NCBI GenBank assembly: GCA_001931535.1
Contig: CP016211.1
Span: forward strand, 15,701,501-15,765,500
Direction: 5' to 3'
DNA: 64,000 bases
From: Minicystis rosea
GTDB taxonomy: Bacteria > Myxococcota_A > Polyangia > Polyangiales > Polyangiaceae
A model generated the notes under the pieces. It had not been told where the DNA came from. It saw only the letters and a list, made by a program, of their open reading frames with translations, and did no database searches. Every line of letters starts with the position of its first letter. Position 1 is the first letter of the stretch. The position numbers and the translations under genes were made by a program. Shown piece after piece: positions 16,278-27,800 of this stretch.

Positions 16278-16721
16278 TCAGAGGGAGGTATCTCGTCGCG
16301 CCCTGCGGTCCCTCGCAGCGAGGAGCGCTCGCGTGATGCAGGCGGACGGACCGACGATGAGGACGTAGGGGGCGAGCGCGAGGACCGTCGCGGTCACCAA
16401 GAGCTCGAGGACGTAGATCCCTCGCTGGAACCACACTTGGTAGATGACGTCGATCAGCACCGCCACGAGGAAGACCTTGCCGACGTCGCTCCAGGCTCGC
16501 TGCAGCCAGGCCCGCCGCTTCTCGGGGGTCCGCAGCGCGGCGAAGAATGGCGGGTTGCCCGCGCGAGCGTCGCGCAGGCCCGCTCGTACGGCGAGGAGCG
16601 TGGCGACGGTGGGTTGAACGAAGAACCTCGCGTGCAGCGGTCCGTCGAGCCGATGGACGAAGTTCGTCCAGCCCCGGACGACGGCATCTTCGACGGGCGT
16701 TCCCACGCTTGCCTCGAACAC
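16278..16721 (-). CDS. Small membrane protein, first gene of the DyP operon
   Basis: A 147-residue protein from a GTG start at 16721; a stop is encountered further upstream without any ATG. Two hydrophobic segments are clear in the C-terminal half (VGKVFLVAVLIDVIYQVWF and LELLVTATVLALAPYVLIVG), so it is an inner-membrane protein with a cytoplasmic N-terminus. The pattern resembles small 'hypothetical membrane protein' partners in myxobacterial operons. The weak start leaves the N-terminus uncertain. Confidence 0.7.
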   Translation of the reverse strand: MFEASVGTPVEDAVVRGWTNFVHRLDGPLHARFFVQPTVATLLAVRAGLRDARAGNPPFFAALRTPEKRRAWLQRAWSDVGKVFLVAVLIDVIYQVWFQRGIYVLELLVTATVLALAPYVLIVGPSACITRALLAARDRRARRDTSL

Positions 16722-17114
16722 GCCGTGAGCATCGCTCGTGCCGCGGTCCGGGCACCGTGGCTGGGCGGCTCACGGGCAGGTCGAGCGCATGACCCGTGGG
16801 GTAAGGCGGCTTCTTCTCTCGAGAGGGCAGGCGTTCTCCGCCGTTCGGCTGCCGTGCAGCCGCCACCGACAATCAGCTCATGCGGGGATTCGCGGAGCTT
16901 CTCCCAAAGCCGCGAGAGGTCTTCACGGCGAGAGAGGTCGTCCTCGTACGACCGGCGCACGTTGGCCGGGGCCGCGGGGCTTGGCCCTGGGCGAAGCGGG
17001 AATCGGGCCGCGACCCGCGCGTCAGCGCTTCTTCGGCGGCGGTTCGGGGGACGCCGGTGCGATTCTCGTTTGTTCTGAAATGGCGCGACCTCCTACCCGC
17101 CACCCACCTGCCGG
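16722..17114. other. Intergenic region with a coding-like fragment
   Basis: No complete gene is supported. On the minus strand 16840-16960 reads as natural protein (MRRSYEDDLSRREDLSRLWE, then KLRESPHELIVGGGC) and a different frame reads naturally from about 16770 to 16835, suggesting a gene fragment broken by an indel. Confidence 0.35.
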
Positions 17115-18347
17115 ATGCGAACCGAAACGCGCTCCTCCTGGACCTCCAAGCTCGTCACCGCCCTGCTCGTGCTGCTCGTCCCCATGGGCTGCGCCGGCCC
17201 GCTCGGCCCGCTCGAGGAGACCGTGGGTGGCGGCGGCGGCCCGCCGAGTGAGCCGCCGCCGCCCACCACCGCCAGCGAGTTCCCTTTCCCAGCGCCGATC
17301 ACGCAGATCGTCGCGGGCGCGGTGCCTTCGTACGCGGTGCTCTCCGACGGCACGGTCTGGGGCTGGACCGACTTCCCACAGCCGCCCGATGTGCTGCAGC
17401 ACGACGGCATGTACTGGTCCGTCGAGGGGCCGACCCCCGTGCTCGTTCCGGGGCTCGAGGACGTGACGCAGGTCGCGTTCCGTTTCCGGCACGGGTGCGC
17501 GCTTCACCGCGACAAGACCGTGTCGTGCTGGGGTGAGAACGAGTCGGGCCAGCTCGCGACCGGCGATCGGATCGGACGCTGGATCCCGACGCGGGTCGAG
17601 GGGCTCGAAGGCGTCGTCGAGATCGACGTGGGCGAGCAGCACAGCTGCGCGCGCCTGGAGGATGGATCGGTGGCGTGCTGGGGTGGGCGCGCGGCCTACT
17701 GGCCGGTCAATCCATCGGTCGAGGGCAACGTCGTCGATGGACACCCGTTTCGGCTCGAAGGGCTTCCGAAGATGGCATCGCTCGCGCTCAGCCGACTCCA
17801 CACCTGCGCGACCGGCGCCGACGGTGCCTCGCGCTGCTGGGGCAACCTCTGGCCCGACGATCCGACCCAGAGCTTCTCGCTCGACGATCAGCTCGCGTTC
17901 CGCGACTTCGCGCTCGACGATCCGGGCGCGCAGCTCTTGAATGGAAGCTGCGCCCTGCTCGAGAGCGGCTCGATCGCGTGCGCCTGCCAAAACGAAGAGG
18001 TCGGTGTCGAGCAAAGGAAGCTGCCCTGCTACCAGCAGGGCGCGCCGGTCTCGTCGTTCGGGGATGGCGTGATCCAAGCCGTGACGCGGGTCGCGCAGGC
18101 GTGCGCGCTCTTCGCCGGAGGCGAGGTGCGCTGCACGGGCGATTACTTTCACTCGATCTGGCTCGGCGACCCGTGGCAATACGAGGGCTGGGAGACGATC
18201 GGCGGTATCGCGTCGGCGTCGGCGATCGACGTCGGGGTCAACGCCTGCGCGATCGACGGCGCGTGCGTGCGGTGCTGGGGGCCGACCATCGGCAGGGAGC
18301 CGCGCACCGTCGGGTGCTACGTCGAGCCGCTGCCCGCGCCGCATTGA
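17115..18347 (+). CDS. RCC1-repeat lipoprotein
   Basis: A 410-residue protein with a lipoprotein signal (LVTALLVLLVPMGC) and a Gly/Pro linker, followed by RCC1/alpha-tubulin-suppressor-like repeats. Units carry the HxCAL...V.CWG pattern: HGCALHRDKTVSCWGENESG, HSCARLEDGSVACWG, HTCATGADGASRCWG and later ones with paired Cys. This predicts a secreted seven-bladed beta-propeller with disulphides, anchored in the outer membrane. Such lipoproteins are very common in myxobacteria; partners are unknown. It precedes a related gene by 60 bases on the same strand. Confidence 0.88.
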   Translation: MRTETRSSWTSKLVTALLVLLVPMGCAGPLGPLEETVGGGGGPPSEPPPPTTASEFPFPAPITQIVAGAVPSYAVLSDGTVWGWTDFPQPPDVLQHDGMYWSVEGPTPVLVPGLEDVTQVAFRFRHGCALHRDKTVSCWGENESGQLATGDRIGRWIPTRVEGLEGVVEIDVGEQHSCARLEDGSVACWGGRAAYWPVNPSVEGNVVDGHPFRLEGLPKMASLALSRLHTCATGADGASRCWGNLWPDDPTQSFSLDDQLAFRDFALDDPGAQLLNGSCALLESGSIACACQNEEVGVEQRKLPCYQQGAPVSSFGDGVIQAVTRVAQACALFAGGEVRCTGDYFHSIWLGDPWQYEGWETIGGIASASAIDVGVNACAIDGACVRCWGPTIGREPRTVGCYVEPLPAPH

Positions 18348-18406
18348 GCGGAGATCCTCGGCCGGTAAAGGTAGACCTCCGCGCGAGCAGTCCCTACCGT
18401 CGCCGC

Positions 18407-19617
18407 GTGTTCCGGAACGCGTCGAGTGAGCGACTGCTCTTCGTTCTCGCAGTGAGCGCCGGTTGTGGCGGAGCGCCGTCGCCTGCAGCGTCGCCACCCG
18501 CAGCGCCGCTGCCTGCAGCGCCGTCGCCTGCGATTCCACCCGTCGCCGTCGCGTCGCCGGCGATGGCCCAGCTCGCTGCGGGTGATCAGTTCACCTGCGC
18601 GCGGATGACCGATGGCACCGTGACGTGCTGGGGCGACAACAGCGTCGGCCAGCTCGGCGACGGTAGTCGCGAGGGGCGCACGCGTCCTGCGCGCGTGCCC
18701 GGCCTCGCCTCGGTGGAGGAAATCGCGGTCGGAGCAGCGTTCGTGTGTGCGCGCAAGGCCGACGCGACGGTGTGGTGCTGGGGCGCCAATTCGTCGGGCG
18801 CGCTCGGACACGAGCGGATTGCGCCTTGGGGGATGAGCGCGATCTCTCGCCCCAACCCGTCGCTGGTTTGATCGGCGCCGCCGGTATCGTCGCCGGTGGT
18901 CGCCACGCGTGCGCGCGGATGCGCGATCACACGCTTCGCTGCTGGGGCTCGAACGATCGCGGCCAGCTCGGGGATGGCACCAAGACCTCACGGTTTGCGC
19001 CCGCGAGCGTGAAGAGCCTCGCGAACGTCGACGTCGTGGTCACGGCGGGCGATACGACCTGCGCCGGCGAATCCGCGGGCAAGGTGCATTGCTGGGGCTG
19101 GCTTGGTGTCTCCAAGCTCGGCGGCAGCGCGCACGAAGCATCGACGCCGACGGTCGTGCCGGGCCTCGCCGCCTCCTCCGTGCGCTCGCTCGCGCTGGCG
19201 AACCGCGTGTGCGCGCGGATGGCCGATGCGAGCGTGCTCTGCACGGGCGACGACTTCTCGGGTCTCGGCGACCCGTCGGATCAGTGGACGCGCACGCATC
19301 CCGCCGGCACCACCGTCGCGCTCGCAGGCAACGGATTTCATGTCTGCGCAGTGCTGAAGGTGGGTGCCTTGGACTGTTGGGGAACCAATGCCTTCGGCGA
19401 GCTCGGTGACGGGACCCTGAAGACCCGACACGAGCCGGTGCGCGTCGTCGGCTTGGCGGATGTCGTCGAGGTGGCTCCGGCCAGTGGCAATCACACCTGT
19501 GCGCGCCGCAAGGATGGATCGGTGGCGTGCTGGGGACGCAACCTCTACGGCGGCCTCGGCGACGGAACCAACACCGACCGGCCGGTGCCGGTGCCGATCG
19601 ATCCATCGGCGCGGTAA
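18407..19617 (+). pseudogene. Second RCC1-repeat lipoprotein, interrupted by a single-base frameshift
   Basis: GTG 18407 begins a lipoprotein signal (LLFVLAVSAGCGGA) and an Ala/Pro-rich linker, then RCC1 repeats (FTCARMTDGTVTCWGDNS, and so on). The frame ends at a TGA at 18869-18871 in the middle of a repeat, while the +1 frame continues the propeller without loss (HACARMRDHTLRCWGSNDRG, onward to 19617). The crossing point fits a run of five Gs at 18828-18832; one extra G would restore a single ~403-residue protein. It could be a genuine inactivating indel, a phase-variable tract or an assembly error. Related to the preceding gene. Confidence 0.8.
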
Positions 19618-19795
19618 TCGCCCCATCGCATCGCCCCAACGACCGCCGCACATCGACCCTATCCGCGCGGCGCTCGCGACGCTTTCTTGGGCGGCGTCGG
19701 CCGCGGTGAGCACGGCCGCGATGCGCGAAAGCGCGCGCACGATCTCGCCACGCAGGGCGCGTTCGCGACGTGCCCCCGAGGCAGGGCCGCGGGCC

Positions 19796-20461
19796 TCAGC
19801 GGCGTCCCAGGGCGGCGTCGCAGCCTTGCGGGTCGCCTTTGGCGCACGCGCGGTGGAAGTACTCGATGGCTTTCGGGCGGTCCCTGGCGACGCCGCGGCC
19901 CTGCTGCAGAAAGTCGCCGTAGTAGAGGCACGCCTCGGCGTCATCGAGCTCGCACGCGCGCCGCATGTACACGGCTCCTCTCGGATCCGGCCGGTAGTCG
20001 CGAGCGACGAGGCCTTCGATGTAGAGGTTGCCGAGCCGCTTGCACGCGCGGGCGTATCGGCGCTCGCACGCGGTGTCGAAGAGCGCGAGGGCGCGCGCCC
20101 TGTCCTCGGGGACCCCGAGACCCGACAGGTACAGATCGCCCAGCGCGTCGCAGCCGTGCCCATCGTGGAGCTGTTCGCACGATTGGCGCAGGAGCCGGTG
20201 CGCACGCGGTAGGTCCTGCGACGGCACCGCGAGCGCCTGCTCGGCGAGCGCGTTGCACGCAACGGCGTTGCCGGCGGCGCAGCGCTCCGCATCCGTGGTC
20301 GGAACCGGGCCGAGCGCCGGCGCCGGCGGGGCGGGCTCGGACGGGGATATCGTGATCGCGACCGCTCGCGGCGCGCTCGGCGCGCAGCCGATGGCCAGAA
20401 CGACGATGCCGGCGCACGCCCCGCCGATCGCGGTCCGAGCCTTCGTCACGACGTCGGTCAT
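19796..20461 (-). CDS. Sel1-like repeat lipoprotein (221 residues)
   Basis: The frame is open through the minisatellite to 20995, but ATG 20461 begins a lipoprotein signal (AIGGACAGIVVLAIGC). After a Pro-rich linker come Sel1/TPR-like repeats with two Cys per unit (SCEQLHDGHGCDALGDLYLS, TACERRYARACKRLGNLYIE, RACELDDAEACLYYGDFLQQ, RACAKGDPQGCDAALG). These are disulphide-linked periplasmic Sel1 repeats, generally protein-interaction scaffolds. Any extension into the minisatellite upstream is judged spurious. Confidence 0.85.
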   Translation of the reverse strand: MTDVVTKARTAIGGACAGIVVLAIGCAPSAPRAVAITISPSEPAPPAPALGPVPTTDAERCAAGNAVACNALAEQALAVPSQDLPRAHRLLRQSCEQLHDGHGCDALGDLYLSGLGVPEDRARALALFDTACERRYARACKRLGNLYIEGLVARDYRPDPRGAVYMRRACELDDAEACLYYGDFLQQGRGVARDRPKAIEYFHRACAKGDPQGCDAALGRR

Positions 20462-21422
20462 CGGGCCGAAGGGTAGCGCAACGTCCGGCGCGCGAGCTTC
20501 ACGGCGGACGTGGAGCGGGGCGCTCCCGGCCACCCCGAAGACGCTTCGCCCAATGGATCGGGACGCTCCCGGCCCCCCGAAGACGCTTCGCCCAATGGAT
20601 CGCTGCGCTCTCGGCCACCCCGAGCAACCTCGCCGGATGGATCGGTGCACTCTCGGCCACTCCGAGCAGCTTCGCCGGATGGATCGGTGCACTCTCGGCC
20701 ACCCCGAGCAGCCTCGCCGGATGGATCGGTGCACTCTCGGCCACCCCGAGCAACCTCGCCGGATGGATCGGTGCACTCTCGGCCACCCCGAGCAGCCTCG
20801 CCGGATGGATCGGTGCACTCTCGGCCACCCCGAGCAGCCTCGCCGGATGGATCGGAGCACTCTCGGCCACCCCGAGCAGCTTCGCCGGATGGATCGGTGT
20901 GCTCCCGGCCGCCCGGAGGACGCTGCGCCGACCGGCGCGCCGCGCCCTCCCTCGCCCCGCGCGCGTCCGTCATCCCGGCAGGCCGCTTCTGGCAACCCAG
21001 CGCGTCCCAGCCTGCACGACGAGCGCCCTCCAGGCCACCCGGAGCGCGCCCGCCGAGACGCCGGGCCTGTTCCGGCTCGCCGGAGGCGCGTGGACCGAAC
21101 GGAGCGCCGCGCTCCGGTTCAACCAGAGCGCACCCATCGGCCGGCAGTGATCGCGGAGGTGGTCGTCGGAGGTGCGGCCGACGCCGTGAGCCACCGCGTC
21201 AGGGTCGACGTGACGCCCGAAGGACGAGCCACCCCAAGGTCTGACGGCGTTGGCTCCCTCGAGGCGGCCGCGACGTCGCTGGAGACGTCGCAGGCGACAC
21301 TCGACCGCTGTCGCTCGCGCTGAACGGACCTGCTTTCCGCAGGTTTTCACGTCTCCGGGGCTGGTCTCACCGTTGCTCAGTGCCCTCGCGTCGCGGTCGT
21401 CGCGACACCCAAGGAGGTCCCT
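20462..21422. other. Gene-poor stretch holding a 42-bp minisatellite
   Basis: Apart from the tandem repeat at 20522-20941, no convincing gene is seen. The repeat unit length is a multiple of three, so several frames stay open on both strands; none has an independent start or coding composition beyond the array. Confidence 0.5.
20522..20941. repeat. Tandem array of about ten 42-bp units
   Basis: The unit is 42 bases and contains ACTCTCGGCCACCCCGAGCA followed by CCTCGCCGGATGGATCGGTG. Units begin at about 20522, 20565, 20607 and every 42 bases to about 20901; the first is 43 bases, and the outer units are diverged (GCTCCCGGCC, CCCAATGGATCG). Inner units differ by one or two bases, so the array expanded recently. 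Each unit also has a small inverted core (TCGG...CCGA). All three frames on each strand remain open for long stretches, giving 14-residue repeats. No spacers are present, so it is not a CRISPR array. Confidence 0.9.
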
Positions 21423-21854
21423 GTGCAGCCCCGCTCTCGAACCGTCTCACCCTCTCTCGTCGCGCGTCCGCTCCGGCGACGTGCCTGGGTGATCCCCCTC
21501 GCCATCGGCGCGCTCGCCGCCGGCCTCGCGTTGCGTACGCCTGCGCCTGCTCCGAGGGCGGCGTCCGCGCGCACGATCACCGCGCCCGCGCGTGTCACGC
21601 CGGGGCACGTGTCTCCGGCGCGCGTCGCACCTGCGGACGAAGCGCCCACCGTGCCGCCGCTCCTCACGCCGCCGCCACCGGACACGGACCCGCGCACGGG
21701 CCTCGCTGCTTCCGATCACGCGAGCGTGTCTCGGCCACCGGCCGGCGCCTCGCTGCCGCCGCTCGCCATGCCTTCCAACCCCGCCGTCACCGCTCCGCCG
21801 CGCGTCAGTCCCCACGGCGTGCTCGGTGATCGGCCGGCCCGTGACGACACCTGA
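21423..21854 (+). CDS. Small Pro/Ala-rich membrane-anchored protein upstream of the RHS gene
   Basis: GTG 21423 has an AAGGAGG six bases upstream. The 143-residue product has one N-terminal transmembrane segment (WVIPLAIGALAAGLAL, residues ~22-37) and a long Pro/Ala/Thr-rich tail predicted to be disordered in the periplasm. It ends 20 bases before the RHS gene start, so the two are probably co-transcribed. It has no recognised domain. An anchor or export helper for the RHS protein is possible but unproven. Confidence 0.65.
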   Translation: MQPRSRTVSPSLVARPLRRRAWVIPLAIGALAAGLALRTPAPAPRAASARTITAPARVTPGHVSPARVAPADEAPTVPPLLTPPPPDTDPRTGLAASDHASVSRPPAGASLPPLAMPSNPAVTAPPRVSPHGVLGDRPARDDT

Positions 21855-21874
21855 CCTTCGCCATGGAGATCATC

Positions 21875-24800
21875 ATGAAGACAACGCGCACGCTCGGCGT
21901 CATCGGCGCCATCCTCTCCCTCTCCGCGATCGCGTCGGCCGCTTCCGATCCCAAGGCCGGCGGCGGCGGTGTGAGCCAGGTCGACACCTTCAATGGATCG
22001 CTCACCCACGCCATCCCCATTCAGGTCCCGGCGTTCCACGGCATCGAGCCCAAGCTCTCGATTGGCTACAACTCCGCGGGCGGCAACGGCTGGCTCGGCG
22101 TCGGGTGGAACCTTCGCGGCATCTCCGTCATCGAGCGCACCAACCCCAACGGAGGCGCTCCTCGCTACGACGACGCGGTCGACGGCTTCCGCCTCGACGG
22201 CGTCGCGCTCGTGCCCTGCCAGCCCGGATCGAAGAGCCCGAGCTGCCTGACGGGCGGCACGCACTCGACCAAGATCGAGTCGTGGCAGCGCATCACCCGC
22301 GACGCGGTCCACGACACCTGGACCGTGTGGGAGCGCAACGGCACGCGGATGACCTACGCGCCCGTGTACTGGGCAGGGTCGAACCTCGTGAGCCCCACCT
22401 ACGAGTGGGGGCTGGTCGAGGTCCGCGACACGCACGACAACGTGGTCAACTACACCTGGGGAGCGAACCTCGGCAACACCTGCTGCTGGGTCTATCCGCA
22501 GAGCATCTCGTACAACCAGACGACCGTCCGGCTCGACTGGGCGCTCCGTCCGGACGTCGAGACACGCGCGATCGGCAACGGTGTCTCCTCCCTGCACGGC
22601 CGGCTCGCAGCGATCGAGGTCCTCACCTCCGGCCAGCCGGTGCGCGCCTACACGCTCCGCTACGGCGCGGCGACATCGACGATGGCGGGCGGCGCAGGCC
22701 GCTCGCTGCTCACCGCCGTGCAGACGCATGGATCGGACTACCAGCTCGACAGCGCCTTCCAGCCCATCGGCGGGACGGCCTTGCCGGCGGAGACCTACCA
22801 GTATGCGGACGCGCCCGCGTCCGACTACGCCGCCTGGTCACAGCCCAACGCGGGGCTCGGCGTCGAGCCGACCAACCCCGGCGCCTTCCAGAGCGGCGAT
22901 CTCGACGGCGACGGTCGCGCCGACATCTTCCACGTGGTCCAGGACAAGATCTTCGTCCACCGCGGCAACGCCGACGGCAGCCTGCAGCCGGCCGTCTCGT
23001 TCCCGGTGCGCACCGATCAGGGCGATCACACCAACACGGGCCAGATCCTCGTCGTCGACCTCGACGGGGACGGCAAGAGCGATCTCGTCCACCTCGACGG
23101 CTGGAGCAGCCCCGCGTACCTCAACAACGGCAGCGGGTTCGACTACGTGACGGGGTTCTATCAATCGGCCCACAACGGCACGTGGTCGAACAAGACCACG
23201 CTGCAGACGATGCCGATGGACCTCGACGGCAACGGCACCACCGATCTGGTCAACCTCGATTCACAGGGGGCCTCCTTCGATCCCGCGCAGGCGAGCGTCA
23301 ACCGCGTCACCTGGTTCGCGTATCGCGGCGGATCGTTCCACGCCGCCGAGCTCGCCTTGCCGGCGAGTTATCCGCTCACCAAGAACGGCGTCACCGTCGG
23401 CCGCTTCGTGGCCGGCGATCTCGACGGAGACGGGTACACCGATCTCGTCTACATCACGGGCGGCAGCGTCACGGTGCTGCTCAACAACGGACGCGGGGCG
23501 CCGCCCGGCTTCACCGCGCGTCCAGCCCAGAGCGGATCCATCGCGACCAACCCGAGCCAGTCCACCGTCCTCACCGGCGACTTCAACGGCGATGGCAAGA
23601 CGGACCTGCTCTACGTGCCGCTCCAGTTCGCGCCGGTGCCGCTCACGACCTGGCTCTCGACGGGGAGCGGCGGCTTCTCGATCTCGGCGCCGAGCACGCT
23701 CACACCGATCTACGGGACATCGAAGAACGATCGCTTCTACGTGACCGACGTCAACGGCGACGGCAAAGCCGACGTCGTCCACGTGCTCGCCGGCGTCATC
23801 TACACGTGGATCTCCAAGGGCGATGGCCAGTTCACCCTGGCCATGAAGAACGCGCTCGACAACACCGACAACCTCGACGCGACCACGGTCGGGGACGTCA
23901 ACGGCGACGGCAAAGGCGATCTGGTCTTCCTCAGCCTGCGCAACCTCGTCAGCCTCACGGCGACGGGCAGCGCGGGCAACCTGATGACGCAGATGTCGAA
24001 TGGGCTCGGCGCCACGTATGCGTACACGTACGCGCCCTCGTCGTCGTACCCGGGGGGCGCGACGACGTCGAGCTTCACCTCGACCAACCCGGGCACCGTC
24101 CTCGGCACCGGCACGGTCGCCATGCCGAACACCGGGATCGTGCAAACCGTGCAGCGCATCACCGCGGCGGATGCGTTCGGCAACACGTCGGTCACCAAGT
24201 ACGCGTATTCGGGTGCCCTCTACGATCCCATCGAGCGCAGCTCGCTCGGCTTCCGCTGGGTCCGTCAGGAGCTCCCGTGGAACGAAGGCGAGAGCTTCGG
24301 ACCGATCGTGGAGACGTACTACCACCAGAGCTACGGCTTCGTCAGTCGGCCGGAGTGGGAGCTTCGCTACGACGGGAAGACAGGCGTGTTGCTCCACGCC
24401 GACTACCACCATCATCGGAGCGGGACGACCGATGGCAGCGGCAACGCAGCGCTGCCTCCGTACACGCAGGTCGAGGCGGACACCTGGCACTGGGACTACG
24501 ATCCTTCGGGCAACGGTGCGTACCGCGCCACCGCCGCGCAGCGCGCCCTCGACGGCTGGGGCAACGTGCAGGACGCGCTCGACTGGGGTGAGGTGACGCC
24601 GGGCGCGGCCAACCTCGGCGCGCCGCCCGCGTCGTTGGTCGCCTCGGGCGACGAGAGGCGGAGCTGGATGAGCTACGCGCTCGACACGACGGCCTTCATC
24701 ACCTCGTTGCCGAGCGGCACGGAGACGTACGCCGGCGTCTCGTACGCGGGGTCGCCCATCGCGGCCACGAGCTACCGATACGATCGCCGGCCGGACGGGC

Positions 24801-27800
24801 AAGCCCTGCCCAGTGGGCAGGTGCAGAAGGGTGATCTCACGGGCATCGCTCGCTGGCTCGACACGAGCGACACGTGGACCTGGTCCGCCCGCGCCTACGA
24901 CGCCGCCGGCAACCTGGTGCAGTCGTCGGAGATGCTCGACGGCACGCCCACGTACACGAGCACGACCATCGCGTACGATCCGAACGATCACGTCTCGCCG
25001 ATCGCCACCACCAACGCGCTCGGCCACACCACCACCATCACCTACGACGCGATCTGCCAGGCGCCCGTGGCGGTGACCGACGCCAACGGGCACGCCACCA
25101 CCATCACCTACGACGCGCTCTGCCGGCCCACGACGAAGGGATCGACCGACGGCGGCGCGATCACCACGCTCGAGTACCCGGCGCTCGCCGACTACGGCAC
25201 CGCGGCGGAGCACACCACCACCACCACGCGCGCGCCCGACGGCACCCTGCTCGCGGTCTCCGCCGAGTACCACGACGGCTTCGGTCGCGTGCGCACGACC
25301 GTCGAGGGTGCGAGCGCGATCGGCGCCGGCGGCCGGCGCAAGGACACGACGTACACCGCGCGAGGTCAGGTCGCCTCGGCCACCGCGCCGTACTTCGACG
25401 TCGCCGGCGCGACGCCGTCGCGGGAGACGTTCACCCACGACACGCTCGATCGGGTGATCCGCGTCACCCACGCGGACGGTACCGCAGGCACGATCAGCTA
25501 TCCCGCCTGGGGCACGATCAGCGTGGACGAGCTCGGCCACCGCGTCGCGACTTACAAGGATGCGCACGGCAACGAGGTCCGGCGCGAGGAGAGCCTCGGC
25601 AGCGATCTGATCGTCACCACGCGGAGCTACGACGCGCTCGGCCACCTCGCTGCCATCACCGACACCACCGGCCTCAACGTGGCCACGTTCGAGACCGACT
25701 CGCTGGGCCGGGTCCACCACAGCGTCGATCCCGATCTCGGCGACCGGTCGTTCGCGTTCAACCTCGCCGGCTGGGAGATCTCGCGCACCGACGCGCGCGG
25801 CGAGGTCACCGCCACCAGCTACGACGCCCTTGGTCGCATCGTCGCGCAGGGCGATCGGACCTTCACCTACGACGAGCCGGGGCACGGCGCTTCCATCGGT
25901 CGGGTCACCACGGCCGCCGACGCGTCCGGTGACTCCATCGCGTACACCTACGATGCCATCGGCCGCACGACCCGGATGGATCACACCATCGCCGGCGCCG
26001 ACTACGTGGTGCAGCGCGCGTACGACGCCGCCGGTCGCGTCGTCGGCACGCGCTATCCCGACGGCAGCACCGTCGGCTGCGATCCGGCCGCGGGCTGCGC
26101 CGGCGCTTCCATCGCCTACGATCTCGGCGGACGCGTGCAGTCCATCCCCGGCATCGTCACCGGCGCGACGTACACCGCGGCCGGGCAGCCGAGCGTCTTC
26201 CAGCTCGCCAACGGCGCGGTCACCAGTCACAGCTACGACCCGCGTCGCGCGTGGCTGACCGGCATCGTCACCAGCGGCGTCGCCACGCCGGTGATCCAAG
26301 ACCTCGCCATCGGCCGCGACGCGCGCGGTCTGGTCACCAGCGTCGCGAGCGCGCAGGGGGCCTATCCGGCCTGGAGCTGGACGTACACCCTCGACGAGCT
26401 GGGGCGCCTCACCGGCGCCACGAGCGCCGCGCGATCACAGAGCTTCGTCTACGACGCCACCGGTAACCTCACCAGCGTCGGCACCACGATCACCGACGCG
26501 CAGGAGCACGTCCTCTCGTCGGCGGTCACGAGCTACACCTACCCGGCGGCGGGCGCCGCGCGGCCTCACGCGGTCACCGGCACCACGACCACCTCCATCG
26601 GCTACGGGCCGTCCGGCACCTCGGCGCCCGCCAGCACCAGCGGCTCGGTGAGCTACGCCTACGATCTCGATGGCAACATGACGAGCGGCGCCGGCCGCAC
26701 GCTTTCGTGGGACGCGCAGAGCCGGCCCACGACCATCACCCAGGGCGGCCTCGTCACCTCGCTGTTCTACGGTCCCTCCGGCGAGCGCGTGCGCAAGGTC
26801 TCGGCGGGATCGACCACGACCTACGTGGGCGACGGCTTCCAGGTGACGCAGGACGCGAACGGGACGACGTTCACCACCATCATCGCGATCGGCGATCGCC
26901 CGGTCGCGCAGCGCGTTCGCGTCGCTCCCATCGGCGGCGGCAACACGAAGACCGCCACCACGTGGCTGCACACCGATCACCTGGCCAGCGTGGTCGCGCA
27001 GAGCGACACCGGCGGCAAGGTGGTGAGCCGCGCCGCGTATGCGCCCTACGGCGCGCCGATCGAGGGCGGCGTGTCCTCCCCGATCGGCTACACCGGCGAG
27101 CGTCGCGACGCCGAGACGGGCCTCGTCTACCTGCACCACCGCTACTACGATCCGGCGCTCGGCCGCTTCATCTCGGCGGATCCGCTCGTCGGGCCGAACC
27201 GCTACGCCTACGCGGACAACAACCCCGTCTCCGCGAACGATCGCAACGGCCTCTACGCCACCGACGGCGACGGCAACCGCATCCCGCACACGATCCAGGA
27301 GCTGATGGCCGTGCTCCACCACGAAGCCGTGCGCAACGCCGACGCGAAGAAGGCCTATGGTCGCGTCAAGGCGCTCTACGACAACAAGGCCGGAGTCCCC
27401 GCGTTCCAGCAGCGTGGCGCGCGCGAGCGCTACATGTTCCTGGCCGGTCTCGGCGCGGCGTACACGTCCGAGTCCGGCATCCCGGTGGACTCTCCCATCG
27501 GCGGAGACACGTGGGTGAACGGCAAGAGCTCTCGGCCGACGTGCCCGACGATGGCTTGCCCGAAGGACAAGTATCCGAGCTGCTACGATCAGAGTGGCAA
27601 TCTCAAGTGCAGCGTCCACACCGGCCCCGATCAGTACGCCGTGGACTTCAGCGCGCCGACGGGGACCGATGTCCACCCGAGCCTGATCGGCCAGGTCGTT
27701 TACATCGGAAAGTCCTCCAAGGGTTATGGCAACGTGGTCGTGGTCCGCAGCGGCGCCGGCATCATCACCGTCTACGCGCACCTCGACGGCGTGAGCGCGG

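Noticed and set aside
20522..20941. CRISPR array
   Set aside because: Units are directly abutting with no unique spacers, and no cas gene is nearby.
20462..20995. N-terminal extension of the Sel1 lipoprotein through the 42-bp repeats
   Set aside because: A lipoprotein signal begins at ATG 20461; the extension only exists because the repeat is a multiple of three.
23261..26299. 1012-residue minus-strand frame inside the RHS gene
   Set aside because: Mirror of the RHS repeats; RHS hallmark sequences on the plus strand are decisive.
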